A DNA stretch of 64,000 nucleotides from assembly GCF_946479765.1 (NCBI RefSeq), contig NZ_CAMLHO010000007.1, positions 1 to 64,000 of the forward strand, in the 5' to 3' direction. The notes under the pieces were generated by a model. It was not told where the DNA came from, ran no database searches, and saw only the letters and a program-made list of their open reading frames with translations. Made by a program: the position numbers and the translations under genes. Below are positions 1 through 9,599 of this stretch, piece after piece. This DNA comes from an uncultured Aliivibrio sp. GTDB lineage: Bacteria; Pseudomonadota; Gammaproteobacteria; Enterobacterales; Vibrionaceae. Each line of letters starts with the position of its first letter. Positions within the stretch are counted from its first letter, which is position 1.

Positions 1-52
1 CGCAACCTTGCCAAGGTTGAGGTCACGAGTTCGAGCCTCGTGTGTCGCTCCA
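1..52 (+). tRNA. glyV: tRNA-Gly (anticodon GCC), 3' part only
   Basis: This is the 3' two thirds of a glycine tRNA cut by the window edge. The anticodon stem pairs 3-7 with 15-19 around a 7-nt loop, with anticodon GCC at 10-12. The T arm pairs 25-29 with 37-41 around TTCGAGC, and the 3' acceptor strand is 42-48. The discriminator base is T49 and CCA is encoded at 50-52. The D arm and 5' acceptor strand lie before the window. In Escherichia coli a glyVXY tRNA array sits at the same place beside queG, so further copies may lie to the left. Confidence 0.93.
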
Positions 53-60
53 AATAAAAT

Positions 61-95
61 AAAAGCGCTGAATTATATTCAGCGCTTTTATTTTA
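61..95 (+). terminator. Rho-independent terminator of the tRNA-Gly unit
   Basis: A 13-bp perfect hairpin (61-73 pairs with 77-89, loop TAT) contains an AGCGCTGAA core and is followed by TATTTTATTT. It begins 8 nt after the tRNA CCA end. Confidence 0.9.
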
Positions 96-267
96 TTTAA
101 AATTAATGCTGTGAAGCATTAACCTCATAAAAAATTCTGCTCTTTTAGAACATTCTGATTCAAATATCAAACAAGAATCAAGCCGTCTATATTATCTATC
201 TGTATTTACCGTATTTCTCAATGATTTATGGCAACAGAGGAATAGTTATATGTGTTCATTACCATAT

Positions 268-317
268 AACTAACAGACTTATCCACACGTTAAATTTTGT
301 GGATAAGTCTGTTAGTT
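268..317. repeat. Perfect inverted repeat carrying two head-to-head consensus DnaA boxes
   Basis: Arms 268-287 and 298-317 are exact 20-bp reverse complements separated by a 10-nt AT-rich centre. Each arm contains the consensus DnaA box TTATCCACA: forward at 279-287 and reverse at 298-306. No T tract follows, so it does not look like an intrinsic terminator. It lies between tRNA-Gly and queG. Binding by DnaA and a datA-like role are inference; the repeat itself is seen directly. Confidence 0.85.
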
Positions 318-623
318 GTTTTGAAATGGCCTTATAAAAAAGAGATGGAATAAAGATCTTCTTTCTATTTAATGATCGTAGGTATTGTTGTTTTTATTTA
401 TCTACTTGATATTTAAGGATTTAATATTTTATATGCATTATTTTGAACGATTTGAAAGATCTTTTTGCTTGACTTCTTTGATCCTAATCATATTCCTGTC
501 TTGTGTTTAACTTTTATATTAATCATATTGTTTGCCTCACATAAAAATGTTTTCCACATTTATTACGATCAGCCTCTAATTTTATTTATAAGTAAAAAGC
601 GTAGCGTTATATGCTGTTGGGTA

Positions 624-1742
624 TTAGGCGTCTCTTGGTAAGCCTTTTTCTATAATGCGAATAAGGCGTTGCTCTTTTCTATTTTGATTTACTTGATGAG
701 ATTGCTGCTGCTCTATTGCCCAAAGAAGGTGAATATCTAAATTATCATCTAGGTTAAGTCGTTCATTAAGTGCAGAGATAATCTCACTAGAGTGAGGTGC
801 GTTTCCCATCGCAATAGATATATTACGTAACCATTGCAGGTGACCAATACGGCGAATGGCAGACCCTTCCATATTTTTTAAAAAGGTCGCTTCATCCCAA
901 GCAAAAAGAGAAAGTAAGTCTGAATTATCTAGTGACTCTCTACGATAAAAGTCACTTTGTTGTGTAATGTCTGCTTCGCGGTTCCAAGGGCAGACCAATT
1001 GGCAGTCATCACAGCCATAAATTCGATTTCCCATTAATGAACGGAATTCTTCGGGAATGACGTCACTGCTTTCAATAGTGAGATAGGAAATGCAGCGACG
1101 AGCATCAATAACGCCATTATCTAATATCGCATTAGTAGGGCAAGAAGTGATACAAGCTGTACATTTACCACATTGATTCTCAATTGGCTTATCAATAGGT
1201 AATGGGATATCAACTAATAACTCACCTAAGAAAAACCAAGAACCAGCATTTTTATCAAGTAATAGTGAGTGCTTCCCTGTCCAGCCGAGCCCTGCTTTTT
1301 CAGCTAAAGGTCTTTCTAGAATAGGAGCAGAATCCACAAACGGTCGATAACCGAGTAGTTCGACTTCCGCTTCAATTTTTTGACCTAGTTTCTTGAGTTG
1401 GTTTCGGATCAGCTTATGATAGTCACGACCTAGGGCATATCGACTAATATAAGCTTGAGTTGGATCGCTTAAATTACTAGCGAAACCTGCTTGGGGTGGA
1501 AGATAATCCATACGAGCACTAATGACTCGAATAGTGCCAGGGTGAAGTTCATCTGGTCTTGCTCTCATTACTCCATGGCGGGCCATCCAGTCCATAGAAC
1601 CGTGATAGCCAGCTTCAAGCCATTGCTCTAAAGCTGCTTCATGTTGAGACAGGTCAACGTCACAGATCCCAACTTTTTGAAAGCCAAGTTCCTGTGCCCA
1701 TACCTTGATGTTATTTGCGAGTGCTTGATAGTTAATTTTCAC
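624..1742 (-). CDS. queG: Epoxyqueuosine reductase QueG
   Basis: QueG carries out the last step of queuosine synthesis, reducing epoxyqueuosine to queuosine in tRNA with a cobalamin cofactor and two 4Fe-4S clusters. The 372-residue length fits the family. Two ferredoxin-type cysteine groups are visible: CGKCTACITSCPTNAI near residues 190-205, and CDDCQLVCPWN near 243-253. The C-terminal third looks like the HEAT-like repeat region of the family. The start ATG at 1742 gives the usual MKINYQ-type N terminus. It is transcribed toward the tRNA-Gly gene and diverges from tsaE. It is cytoplasmic and stands alone as a transcription unit. Confidence 0.96.
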   Translation of the reverse strand: MKINYQALANNIKVWAQELGFQKVGICDVDLSQHEAALEQWLEAGYHGSMDWMARHGVMRARPDELHPGTIRVISARMDYLPPQAGFASNLSDPTQAYISRYALGRDYHKLIRNQLKKLGQKIEAEVELLGYRPFVDSAPILERPLAEKAGLGWTGKHSLLLDKNAGSWFFLGELLVDIPLPIDKPIENQCGKCTACITSCPTNAILDNGVIDARRCISYLTIESSDVIPEEFRSLMGNRIYGCDDCQLVCPWNREADITQQSDFYRRESLDNSDLLSLFAWDEATFLKNMEGSAIRRIGHLQWLRNISIAMGNAPHSSEIISALNERLNLDDNLDIHLLWAIEQQQSHQVNQNRKEQRLIRIIEKGLPRDA

Positions 1743-1942
1743 AGAGAGATTACATTTTTTTATTACAGTATTATAAGTAAAAGTTTATCATATAGGATTG
1801 ATAAGACGTACTTCAATACGATTAAAAGGCATTGAATTAACGCAGACTATACAGACTTGTGTGTAAATGTTCAGAATATAAATTGTGAATCTAATACCAA
1901 GTCCATCATTTTAGACAATTAAAATAGTGAAATTAGTGAATA

Positions 1943-2407
1943 ATGGAACGCTTTGAATTTAATTTAGCTACTGAAGACGACACTGTTGAATTCGGTAGAC
2001 AGCTCTCTCAAGCTTGTACCCAACAAACCACCATTTTTCTACATGGTGATCTTGGTGCAGGGAAAACTACATTTAGCCGAGGCTTTATTCGCTCTTTGGG
2101 TCACGTAGGTAATGTGAAAAGTCCTACCTATACTTTAGTTGAGCCTTATGAATTGGATAAGTGGCAAGTGTATCATTTTGATCTCTACCGTTTAGCTGAT
2201 CCTGAAGAGTTAGAATTTATGGGGATCCGTGATTACTTTACTGATGATGCAATTTGTTTAGTTGAGTGGCCAGAGAGAGGCGAAGGGTTATTACCAAGTC
2301 CTGATATTGATATTGAACTTCGTTATGATGGTGAAGCTCGTCATGTTGTGATTACGGGTAATAATGAATATGGATGTAGTTTAGTGCAGCGGTTAGATTT
2401 GTGTTAA
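1943..2407 (+). CDS. tsaE: tRNA threonylcarbamoyladenosine biosynthesis ATPase TsaE
   Basis: TsaE is the P-loop ATPase that works with TsaB and TsaD to make t6A at position 37 of ANN-decoding tRNAs. The Walker A motif [13 protein letters not shown] is at about residues 35-47, followed by the family signatures [10 protein letters not shown] and HFDLYRL. The length of 154 residues is normal. It is the first gene of the amiB-mutL-miaA-hfq operon and overlaps amiB by 7 bp, so the two are probably translationally coupled. In E. coli, nnr (yjeF) lies between queG and tsaE; it is absent here. Confidence 0.96.
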   Translation: MERFEFNLATEDDTVEFGRQLSQACTQQTTIFLHGDLGAGKTTFSRGFIRSLGHVGNVKSPTYTLVEPYELDKWQVYHFDLYRLADPEELEFMGIRDYFTDDAICLVEWPERGEGLLPSPDIDIELRYDGEARHVVITGNNEYGCSLVQRLDLC

Positions 2408-4140
2408 TCGGTAAATATTTTCGAGTTTTATGGTATATGCTATTTGTTGTTTTATCGACAGGTAGCTTTTCTGTATTTGCTAATACGTTAGAGGGAGTAC
2501 GGGTTTGGCCTTCGCCAGATGAAACTCGTATTGTTATCGATCTGAATTCAGAAGCGAATTATAGCTACTTTACGTTGAGTAGCCCTTCTCGTTTGGTTGT
2601 CGATCTTAAAGATACTAATGTAAAAGCCAAGCTACCATTAAATGTAAAAGACAGTAATGTCTTAAGTAAAATCCGTAAGAGCTCTCCTCCTTCAAAGGGG
2701 ACGACTCGATTGGTTTTTGAGCTTAAGCATTCTGTGGTAGCTAAGTTATTTAAATTAGCACCTACGCCTGGGGGCCAATACGGTCACCGTTTAGTGATGG
2801 ACTTGCCTCATACATCAACATCAGGATCTAAGCCAACGCCAAGCAAACCAACGAAACCTTCAAAACCTATAATCAACTCTACTATGAACCACATTGTAGG
2901 TAATGGAGAGATTGTTATTGCCATTGATGCAGGACATGGTGGTGAAGATCCAGGTTCTATTGGTCCAACAAGAAAATACGAAAAGCACGCCACGCTCGCT
3001 ATTTCAAAAAAAGTGGTTGCTCAAATAAATGCTCAGCCAGGTATGCGAGCAGTCATGACTCGTGGCGGCGATTATTTTGTTAATTTGAATAAGCGTACTG
3101 AGATTGCTCGAAAGAATAAATCTCACTTACTGGTTTCTATTCATGCTGATAGCTTTCGTTCTCCACAACCAAGAGGGGGATCTGTTTTTGTACTTAATAC
3201 TCGCAGAGCGAATACCGAAATTGGTCGTTGGGTAGAAAAACATGAGAAGCAATCGGAATTACTCGGTGGGGCAGGTGATGTACTTGCTAAAAACAGTAAT
3301 GATAAAAACGTAAGCCAGACGCTACTAGATCTACAGTTTAGCCATTCTCAAAAGGAAGGTTATAAGCTAGCTACGGATGTTCTTGCTGACATGGGGAAAG
3401 TGATTAAGCTTCATAAGAAAGCCCCAGTTAATGCAAGTTTGGCAGTATTAAAGTCACCGGATATCCCTTCTATTCTGATTGAAACGGGTTTTATATCTAA
3501 TCCAACAGAAGAGAAACAGCTTTTCCAACGTGGACATCAAGATAAAATTGCTCGTGCGATTTCAAAAGCGATCATTCGTTATCTTCATGAGAACCCACCA
3601 CAAGGAACCTTGCTTGCTGCACAAGATCAGCAGAGTAAGCATAAAGTGAGTTCTGGTGAATCATTGTCTTTAATTGCTAAAAAATATGGTACGACAACAG
3701 CGAAACTGAAGAGTGCAAATAAACTAAAGAGTGCAAGCTTAGCAGTTGGACAAGTATTAATAATCCCAAGCAATAAACCAGTTTATGTTGCACCTAAAGT
3801 GTCGACACCAAAAGCGAAATCGTCAGTGACACAATCACGTAAAACGATTACTCACACGGTTCGCTCTGGTGAATATTTAGGAAAAATAGCATCGAGATAT
3901 AAAGTATCTACCAGCAATATTCGTTCATTGAATAGACTTAAATCAGATACTTTGTTTGTCGGCCAAAGACTAAAAGTAAGCATTGTTGCTCCAATTCAAA
4001 AGCATACGGTGAAACGTGGTGAATTCTTAGGTAAAATTGCGACTAAATATGGAGTGTCTGTATCTAGCCTTAGAAAAACCAATAAATTGCGTTCAGATGA
4101 ATTGGCTGTAGGACAGGTGCTCGTTATACCAACCAGTTAA
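2401..4140 (+). CDS. amiB: N-acetylmuramoyl-L-alanine amidase AmiB with three LysM repeats
   Basis: This periplasmic zinc amidase splits septal peptidoglycan during daughter-cell separation. The start is GTG at 2401, inside the end of tsaE. The N-terminal hydrophobic segment (about residues 7-27) looks like a signal peptide. An AMIN domain covers about residues 29-125. The Amidase_3 catalytic domain covers about 170-400 and shows [18 protein letters not shown] and the catalytic-Glu motif IETGFISNP. Three LysM peptidoglycan-binding repeats begin near residues 412, 483 and 533. It is followed 13 bp later by mutL. Confidence 0.96.
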   Translation: MLIGKYFRVLWYMLFVVLSTGSFSVFANTLEGVRVWPSPDETRIVIDLNSEANYSYFTLSSPSRLVVDLKDTNVKAKLPLNVKDSNVLSKIRKSSPPSKGTTRLVFELKHSVVAKLFKLAPTPGGQYGHRLVMDLPHTSTSGSKPTPSKPTKPSKPIINSTMNHIVGNGEIVIAIDAGHGGEDPGSIGPTRKYEKHATLAISKKVVAQINAQPGMRAVMTRGGDYFVNLNKRTEIARKNKSHLLVSIHADSFRSPQPRGGSVFVLNTRRANTEIGRWVEKHEKQSELLGGAGDVLAKNSNDKNVSQTLLDLQFSHSQKEGYKLATDVLADMGKVIKLHKKAPVNASLAVLKSPDIPSILIETGFISNPTEEKQLFQRGHQDKIARAISKAIIRYLHENPPQGTLLAAQDQQSKHKVSSGESLSLIAKKYGTTTAKLKSANKLKSASLAVGQVLIIPSNKPVYVAPKVSTPKAKSSVTQSRKTITHTVRSGEYLGKIASRYKVSTSNIRSLNRLKSDTLFVGQRLKVSIVAPIQKHTVKRGEFLGKIATKYGVSVSSLRKTNKLRSDELAVGQVLVIPTS

Positions 4141-4153
4141 AAAGGACAGGGTT

Positions 4154-6145
4154 ATGCCAATTCAAATCTTACCAGCTCGATTAGCCAACCAAATAGCGGC
4201 TGGTGAGGTTGTGGAACGCCCTGCGTCTGTTGTTAAAGAGTTGGTCGAAAACAGTATCGATGCGGGAGCAACTCGCATCGATATTGATATTGAAAAAGGT
4301 GGAAGTAAGTTAATTCGTATTCGAGATAACGGCTCTGGTATCGCTAAAGAGGAGTTGACTCTAGCCTTGAGTCGTCATGCGACCTCTAAAATTACAACTC
4401 TTGATGACTTAGAAGCGATTGTTAGTTTAGGCTTTCGTGGTGAAGCGCTTGCTTCGATAAGTTCTGTATCCCGCCTCACATTAACCTCTCGTACGATAAC
4501 TCAAGAAGAAGCGTGGTCAGCGCACGCTGAAGGTCGAGATATGGAGGTAAAATTAAAACCAGCTGCTCACCCAATTGGCACCACGATAGATGTAGTTGAT
4601 CTTTTCTTTAATACGCCTGCTCGCCGAAAATTCCTTAAAGCCGATAAAACAGAATTTACTCATATTGATGAATTACTCAAACGTATTGCGCTTAGTCGAT
4701 TGGATATTACGATCACTCTACGTCATAACGGTAAACAAATACGTCAATATCGAGCTGCTCAAACTAAAACGCAAGTTGAAAAGCGCCTTGCAGCAGTCTG
4801 TGGTTCTAACTTTTTACAGCATGCATTAGAAGTAGAATTAAAGCATGGAGAGTTAATATTTCATGGTTGGATTTCTTCACCTGAAGGGGCGCGTGTGCAG
4901 GGCGATATTCAATATTGTTACGTGAATGGTCGTATGATGAAAGATAAATTGATCAATCATGCAATTCGACAAGGTTATGAATCTTCGTTACTGGCGAACC
5001 AATATGCAGCATATATTTTATTTATTGAGATAGATCCACATGATGTTGATGTGAATGTGCATCCAGCAAAACACGAAGTACGTTTTCATCAAGCACGCTT
5101 AGTTCATGATTTTATCTATCAAGCTATTTATGGCGCACTACAGCAAAGTGCCACGTTATCTTTACCTCAAGACGGTGAAAGTATCATTGAGGATAAGGAA
5201 GCGTATTTCCCACCAATGAAAGAGTATGTTCGTCAGCCTCAACAAGATTACTTTCAAAAAGAGAGTAGCGCGAAGGCTGAACAACTAAAAAATGCGGTGG
5301 ATTCAGCACCAAGTTATCCAAATAAAGCACCATCAGATTCTTGGGTATCTAGAGCGACAACACCTGTAACGTCATTTTCTTCAGCTAACATTAACAGTAG
5401 CCCTCGATCTTTTCAAAATGACAAGCCATCACAAAAAGAGCTGAATCAATATAAGGCGTTATTAACAACGAAGGACAGAGATGCGAAGTCATCATTTCAT
5501 CAAGTTAATGAAACGACGTTAAATACGGCTGAAAAAATGCCAACAATAGAAAAACATGTACCAACAATGAGTGCTGTTTCTGATGATAACGTATCATTAG
5601 GAAAGGTATTAAGTGTGGTAGAAAGAGTCTTTGCTTTGTTACAGCAGGGAGCTCAATTGCAATTGGTTGATTTACGTTATGCTGAATTCTTAAAAAGTTA
5701 CGGGCAACTTAATAGCATATATATTGAGCCATTAAGAGCTCAGCCTTTATTAATCCCACTTTCTGTCGGAGTTGAAGAGGGGATATGTAATAAAGTATTA
5801 GATTACGTTTCTTTCTTGAAACCTCTCGGTATTGATCTTAAAGTTAAAAATAGTACTAACGTGATCGTTATGGCGGTTTGTCAGCCGATCAGGCAGCAGA
5901 ATTTACAACAATTGATCCCGAATCTGTTAAGGTATCTAAACGACATCAATCCGTCACTTGAACAGGTAATAACTTGGCTTGCTCATCAGGTTCAACATGA
6001 AGAAGCAAATTATAGTACCGCTCAAGCGATACAATTAGTGATGGAATTAGAGCAGTTATGGGGAAGTAAGCTCCCTCAGTTTTATCAAAAACTGCTTAAA
6101 AACATCGATATTACTCAGGCGATACAAGCATTTAGTCATGAATAA
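4154..6145 (+). CDS. mutL: DNA mismatch repair protein MutL
   Basis: MutL is the ATPase that links MutS mismatch recognition to MutH nicking and UvrD unwinding; dam, also in this window, supplies the strand signal. The GHKL ATPase N terminus shows [18 protein letters not shown] and [14 protein letters not shown] low-complexity Ser/Gln-rich linker spans about residues 345-470, and a C-terminal dimerisation domain follows. The length of 663 residues is typical of Vibrionaceae. The start ATG follows AAAGGACAGG. The end overlaps miaA by 8 bp. Confidence 0.97.
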   Translation: MPIQILPARLANQIAAGEVVERPASVVKELVENSIDAGATRIDIDIEKGGSKLIRIRDNGSGIAKEELTLALSRHATSKITTLDDLEAIVSLGFRGEALASISSVSRLTLTSRTITQEEAWSAHAEGRDMEVKLKPAAHPIGTTIDVVDLFFNTPARRKFLKADKTEFTHIDELLKRIALSRLDITITLRHNGKQIRQYRAAQTKTQVEKRLAAVCGSNFLQHALEVELKHGELIFHGWISSPEGARVQGDIQYCYVNGRMMKDKLINHAIRQGYESSLLANQYAAYILFIEIDPHDVDVNVHPAKHEVRFHQARLVHDFIYQAIYGALQQSATLSLPQDGESIIEDKEAYFPPMKEYVRQPQQDYFQKESSAKAEQLKNAVDSAPSYPNKAPSDSWVSRATTPVTSFSSANINSSPRSFQNDKPSQKELNQYKALLTTKDRDAKSSFHQVNETTLNTAEKMPTIEKHVPTMSAVSDDNVSLGKVLSVVERVFALLQQGAQLQLVDLRYAEFLKSYGQLNSIYIEPLRAQPLLIPLSVGVEEGICNKVLDYVSFLKPLGIDLKVKNSTNVIVMAVCQPIRQQNLQQLIPNLLRYLNDINPSLEQVITWLAHQVQHEEANYSTAQAIQLVMELEQLWGSKLPQFYQKLLKNIDITQAIQAFSHE

Positions 6146-7070
6146 AGCATTACCACAAGCCATCTTCTTAATGGGACCGACTGCGTCAGGTAAAACAAAT
6201 TTAGCAATTGAATTGCGAAAACGTTTTCCTGTAGAGTTGATAAGCGTAGACTCAGCCCTTATTTATAAGGGTATGGATATTGGTACAGCAAAACCAAATG
6301 AAGCGGAACTTTTACAGGCTCCTCATCGTCTTATTGATATTCTAGAACCGACGGAAAGCTATTCAGTAGCAGAATTTCGTCGTGATGCGCTAAAAGAGAT
6401 GGAAGACATTGTTGCTCAAGGAAAGATACCTTTATTAGTCGGTGGTACAATGTTGTACTACAAAGCACTACTTGAAGGTCTTTCGCCATTACCAGCAGCG
6501 GATGCTGACATTAGAGCTCAAATTGAGCAAGAAGCGGAGAATCTTGGATGGGAGGCTATGCATGATCAATTAAAACAAATTGATCCTGTATCAGCAGAGA
6601 GAATTCATCCAAATGATCCACAACGACTTTCCCGAGCGTTGGAAGTATTTCGAATTTCGGGTAAAACATTAACCGAATTAACCCAGATTAAAGGGGAAGC
6701 TTTGCCTTATCAGGTGCATCAATTTGCGATAGCACCAAAAGAAAGGGCAGAAATTCACCGTCGTATTGAACTGCGATTTGAGAATATGATGGAAGCTGGT
6801 TTTGAAGAAGAGGCTCGTGCGTTATACGAACGAGAAGAGCTTCATACAGACTTACCTTCTATTCGATGCGTAGGCTATCGACAAATGTGGGACTATTTTG
6901 ACGGGGAATGCACATTAGATGACGCAATTTTTCGCGGAGTTTGTGCGACTCGTCAATTGGCCAAGCGACAAATTACCTGGCTACGTAGCTGGAAAGAATT
7001 AACTTGGCTGGATAGTGATGACATTGATGGTGCCCTACAGACGATCTCTGATCGTTTAGAGAAAAAATAA
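6138..7070 (+). CDS. miaA: tRNA dimethylallyltransferase MiaA
   Basis: MiaA transfers a dimethylallyl group to A37 of tRNAs that read UNN codons, the first step of ms2i6A synthesis. The P-loop [14 protein letters not shown] is near residues 12-25, followed by [18 protein letters not shown] and the tRNA-binding [14 protein letters not shown]. The length of 310 residues is normal. Its start lies within the end of mutL, which suggests translational coupling. It precedes hfq as in other gammaproteobacteria. Confidence 0.97.
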   Translation: MNKALPQAIFLMGPTASGKTNLAIELRKRFPVELISVDSALIYKGMDIGTAKPNEAELLQAPHRLIDILEPTESYSVAEFRRDALKEMEDIVAQGKIPLLVGGTMLYYKALLEGLSPLPAADADIRAQIEQEAENLGWEAMHDQLKQIDPVSAERIHPNDPQRLSRALEVFRISGKTLTELTQIKGEALPYQVHQFAIAPKERAEIHRRIELRFENMMEAGFEEEARALYEREELHTDLPSIRCVGYRQMWDYFDGECTLDDAIFRGVCATRQLAKRQITWLRSWKELTWLDSDDIDGALQTISDRLEKK

Positions 7071-7173
7071 GCACAAAAACGTATCAATGTTGTTTAACTT
7101 CAGAGCATTTAGTCATAAGCTAAAGACTAATAGCTAAATAAAATTACAATTACAAACCAAAAAGGAAAAAAAA

Positions 7174-7440
7174 ATGGCTAAAGGACAATCTTTGCAAGAC
7201 CCATTTTTGAATGCACTGCGTCGTGAAAGGATTCCAGTGTCTATCTATTTAGTAAATGGGATTAAATTACAGGGACAAATCGAATCATTCGATCAATTTG
7301 TTATCCTATTGAAGAACACAGTAAATCAGATGGTATATAAGCATGCGATCTCTACTGTAGTTCCAGCTCGTGCTGTAAGCCATCACACTGCAAGTGATCG
7401 CCCACAAGACGAGCGTCCACAAGAAACAACAGAAGAATAG
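7174..7440 (+). CDS. hfq: RNA chaperone Hfq
   Basis: Hfq is a hexameric Sm-like protein that pairs small RNAs with mRNA targets. The Sm1 motif (about residues 8-50, including [20 protein letters not shown] and [11 protein letters not shown]) and the Sm2 motif [12 protein letters not shown] are intact. The C-terminal tail is short and acidic, as in vibrios; the total is 88 residues. The SD is AAAAGGAAA just upstream. The 103-bp gap from miaA may hold its own promoter, since hfq commonly has several. Confidence 0.97.
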   Translation: MAKGQSLQDPFLNALRRERIPVSIYLVNGIKLQGQIESFDQFVILLKNTVNQMVYKHAISTVVPARAVSHHTASDRPQDERPQETTEE

Positions 7441-7484
7441 TCCTATTCTATTATTGAATAGATGGCCTATTAAGGAGTTAATGC

Positions 7485-8324
7485 TTGTTTGACCGTTATG
7501 AATCCGGTGAACAGGCTATTCTTGTGCATATTAACTTCACTTATAAAGGGGAGTTGGAAGATCTCGACGAATGCAAAATGTTGGTATCTTCTGCGGAGAT
7601 AAACACATTAGCTGTTGTGAAGGGAACCCGTCAATCTCCACTCCCTAAATATTATGTAGGTGAGGGTAAGGCTCTCGAAATTGCTGAGCCAGGATCAGAG
7701 CTGAAATCCCAACTGTTTGCTACGCTCGATCCTACGCTACGTAAGATTGAAGTTGCAGATGTGGGTACTTCAATACTTGTTGATACCGTCGGTTTTATCC
7801 ATCATTTACCCCATGATCTTGTTGCTGCCTTTAAAGGCAACACAGCAAGAAACGCAAGAAGCTAATATCTTGTTACATGTTGTCGATGCCAGTGATGAGC
7901 GTTTTCGTGAGAATATTGAAGCAGTAGATATGTTCTTGAAGAGATAGATGCCCATGAGGTGCCTTATCTTCTCGTAATGAATAAGATTGATAACTTAGAA
8001 GATCAACAACCACGAATTGAACGTGATGAGGAAGGGGTTCCTCAATGTGTTTGGGTTTCAGCAATGGACGGTCAGGGCATTGATTTACTTTTTCAAGCAT
8101 TAACGGAACGATTAGCAGGACAAATGGTAGAGCATACATTGTTATTACCACCTGAGTTGGTTGGGTGTTTTCGAAGTAAGTTCTTTCAAATGCATAGCAT
8201 TATAAAAGAAGAATATCAGGATGATGGCAGCTTGCTTATTGATATACGTATGCAGCAAGTTGATTGGTCTAAATTAGAAAAACGTGAAGAGACTCCGTTA
8301 AGTCATTTTTTAATGATGCAATGA
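7485..8324 (+). pseudogene. hflX: Ribosome-associated GTPase HflX, degraded (internal deletion and two frameshifts)
   Basis: Intact HflX is a GTPase of about 430 residues that splits stalled ribosomes. Here the N-terminal part (7485 to about 7690, MFDRYESGEQ to YYVGEGKALEIAE) is joined directly to QLFATLDPTLRK at about 7710. About 160 residues are missing, including the Walker A/G1 and G2 motifs. An extra G at 7837/7838 then shifts the frame (the sequence continues KATQQETQEANILLHVVDASDE in the next frame). A base missing near 7932 returns it to the first frame (LEEIDAHEVP, NKID), which runs to a stop at 8324. A stop codon lies at 7863-7865. The three lesions and the lost P-loop make a functional product very unlikely. 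The SD (TAAGGAG) and TTG/ATG start region remain. Confidence 0.93.
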
Positions 8325-8370
8325 GAGTACACAGAATTCTTTATCTTCATAATTACTTTGGAGTTTTCTA

Positions 8371-9597
8371 ATGGCGTGGAATGAGCCTGGAAATAATAAC
8401 AATAACGACAACAGCAAGAGTGGCGGTGGCGATAATAAAGACCCTTGGGGTAATAAAAATCGTGGCGGTCGTGATCAAGGTCCACCAGATCTTGATGAAG
8501 TATTTAACAAGCTAAGTCAAAAACTGAGCGGTAAGTTCGGTGGTGGCAATAAGGGCGGAAACAATAAAGGTGGCAGTGGCTTACCTTCATTTGGTAATGG
8601 TGGTGCAATTGGCCTAGGCCTTATCGCCGTTGTTGCCATTGGTATTTGGGTTTTCTCTGGTTTCTATACGATTGGTGAAAGTGATCGTGGTGTGGTTCTG
8701 CGTTTAGGGAAATACGATCGCATGGTTGATCCAGGTCTAAACTGGAAACCAACGTTTATTGACCAAGTAACACCAGTAAATATTCAAGCTATTCGTTCAT
8801 TAAACTCAAAAGGTTTAATGCTAACGAAAGATGAGAATGTAGTTACGGTTGAAATGGGTGTTCAATATCGTGTTGCGGATGCAAGAAAGTATCTGTACAC
8901 CGTAGTCAATGCTGATGATAGTTTACGTCAAGCGACTGATTCTGCGCTTCGTGCGGTAATTGGTGATGCGAAAATGGATGACATTTTGACCAGTGGTCGT
9001 CAAGTGATCCGTCAACGTACTCAAGAGACTCTGAATCGTATTGTTGATAAATATGATATGGGGTTAATAGTCGTTGATGTCAACTTCCAACTTGCTCGTC
9101 CACCAGAACAAGTGAAAGCGTCATTTGATGATGCTATCGCAGCTCGAGAAGATGAAGAGCGTTTCATTCGTGAAGCAGAAGCATACAGTAATGATATTCT
9201 TCCTAAAGCGACAGGTCGTGCTGAACGTCTGAAGAAAGAAGCTCAAGGTTACACAGAACGTACAGTTAACGGAGCGATTGGTCAAATTGCTCAGTTTGAA
9301 AAGCTATTACCTGAATATAATAAAGCACCTGAAGTCACACGTACTCGTTTGTATCTTGATACGATGGAGCGTGTATACAGCAACACAAGTAAGGTTCTTA
9401 TTGATTCTGAATCTAATGGTAACTTGTTATATCTTCCATTAGATAAAATGATGGGTAGCCAAGGTTCTGTTAAGTCAGCTCCTCAAACATCAACGTCATC
9501 ATCTAAAAATTATGATTTTGAGTTAGAGAAGAACGGACAACCTGAACCAAAAACAAATACTACAGGTCGAACTACAACTCGTGAAGGGAGATATTAA
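8371..9597 (+). CDS. hflK: FtsH protease modulator HflK
   Basis: HflK forms, with HflC, a large inner-membrane SPFH assembly that surrounds and restrains the FtsH protease. The N terminus is rich in Gly, Asn and Asp (residues 1-70). One membrane segment follows at about 78-95, then the SPFH/band-7 domain facing the periplasm, and a Ser/Thr-rich tail. The length of 408 residues is typical. The SD TTGGAG precedes the ATG. It lies 46 bp after the hflX pseudogene and 2 bp before hflC, so hflK and hflC are certainly co-transcribed. Confidence 0.97.
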   Translation: MAWNEPGNNNNNDNSKSGGGDNKDPWGNKNRGGRDQGPPDLDEVFNKLSQKLSGKFGGGNKGGNNKGGSGLPSFGNGGAIGLGLIAVVAIGIWVFSGFYTIGESDRGVVLRLGKYDRMVDPGLNWKPTFIDQVTPVNIQAIRSLNSKGLMLTKDENVVTVEMGVQYRVADARKYLYTVVNADDSLRQATDSALRAVIGDAKMDDILTSGRQVIRQRTQETLNRIVDKYDMGLIVVDVNFQLARPPEQVKASFDDAIAAREDEERFIREAEAYSNDILPKATGRAERLKKEAQGYTERTVNGAIGQIAQFEKLLPEYNKAPEVTRTRLYLDTMERVYSNTSKVLIDSESNGNLLYLPLDKMMGSQGSVKSAPQTSTSSSKNYDFELEKNGQPEPKTNTTGRTTTREGRY

Positions 9598-9599
9598 TC

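Larger units (their letters stand above)
53..623. other. AT-rich intergenic region between tRNA-Gly and queG
   Basis: No coding sequence with a plausible start and recognisable product is visible here. The region holds the tRNA terminator (61-95), the DnaA-box inverted repeat (268-317), a further relaxed DnaA box TTTTCCACA at 550-558 and a one-mismatch box TGTGTTTAA at 502-510. The remainder is unstructured AT-rich DNA. Confidence 0.7.

Noticed and set aside
268-317. Intrinsic terminator or insertion-sequence end
   Set aside because: There is no T run after the hairpin, no transposase or target duplication nearby, and the arms are explained by paired DnaA boxes.
53-623. Small RNA or additional tRNA in the AT-rich gap
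   Set aside because: No further cloverleaf, and no promoter plus terminator pair that would define a small RNA, could be seen.
7485-8324. Programmed frameshifting to make a full HflX
   Set aside because: The Walker A and G2 region is physically missing, and neither shift site shows a slippery heptamer with a downstream structure, so recoding could not restore function.
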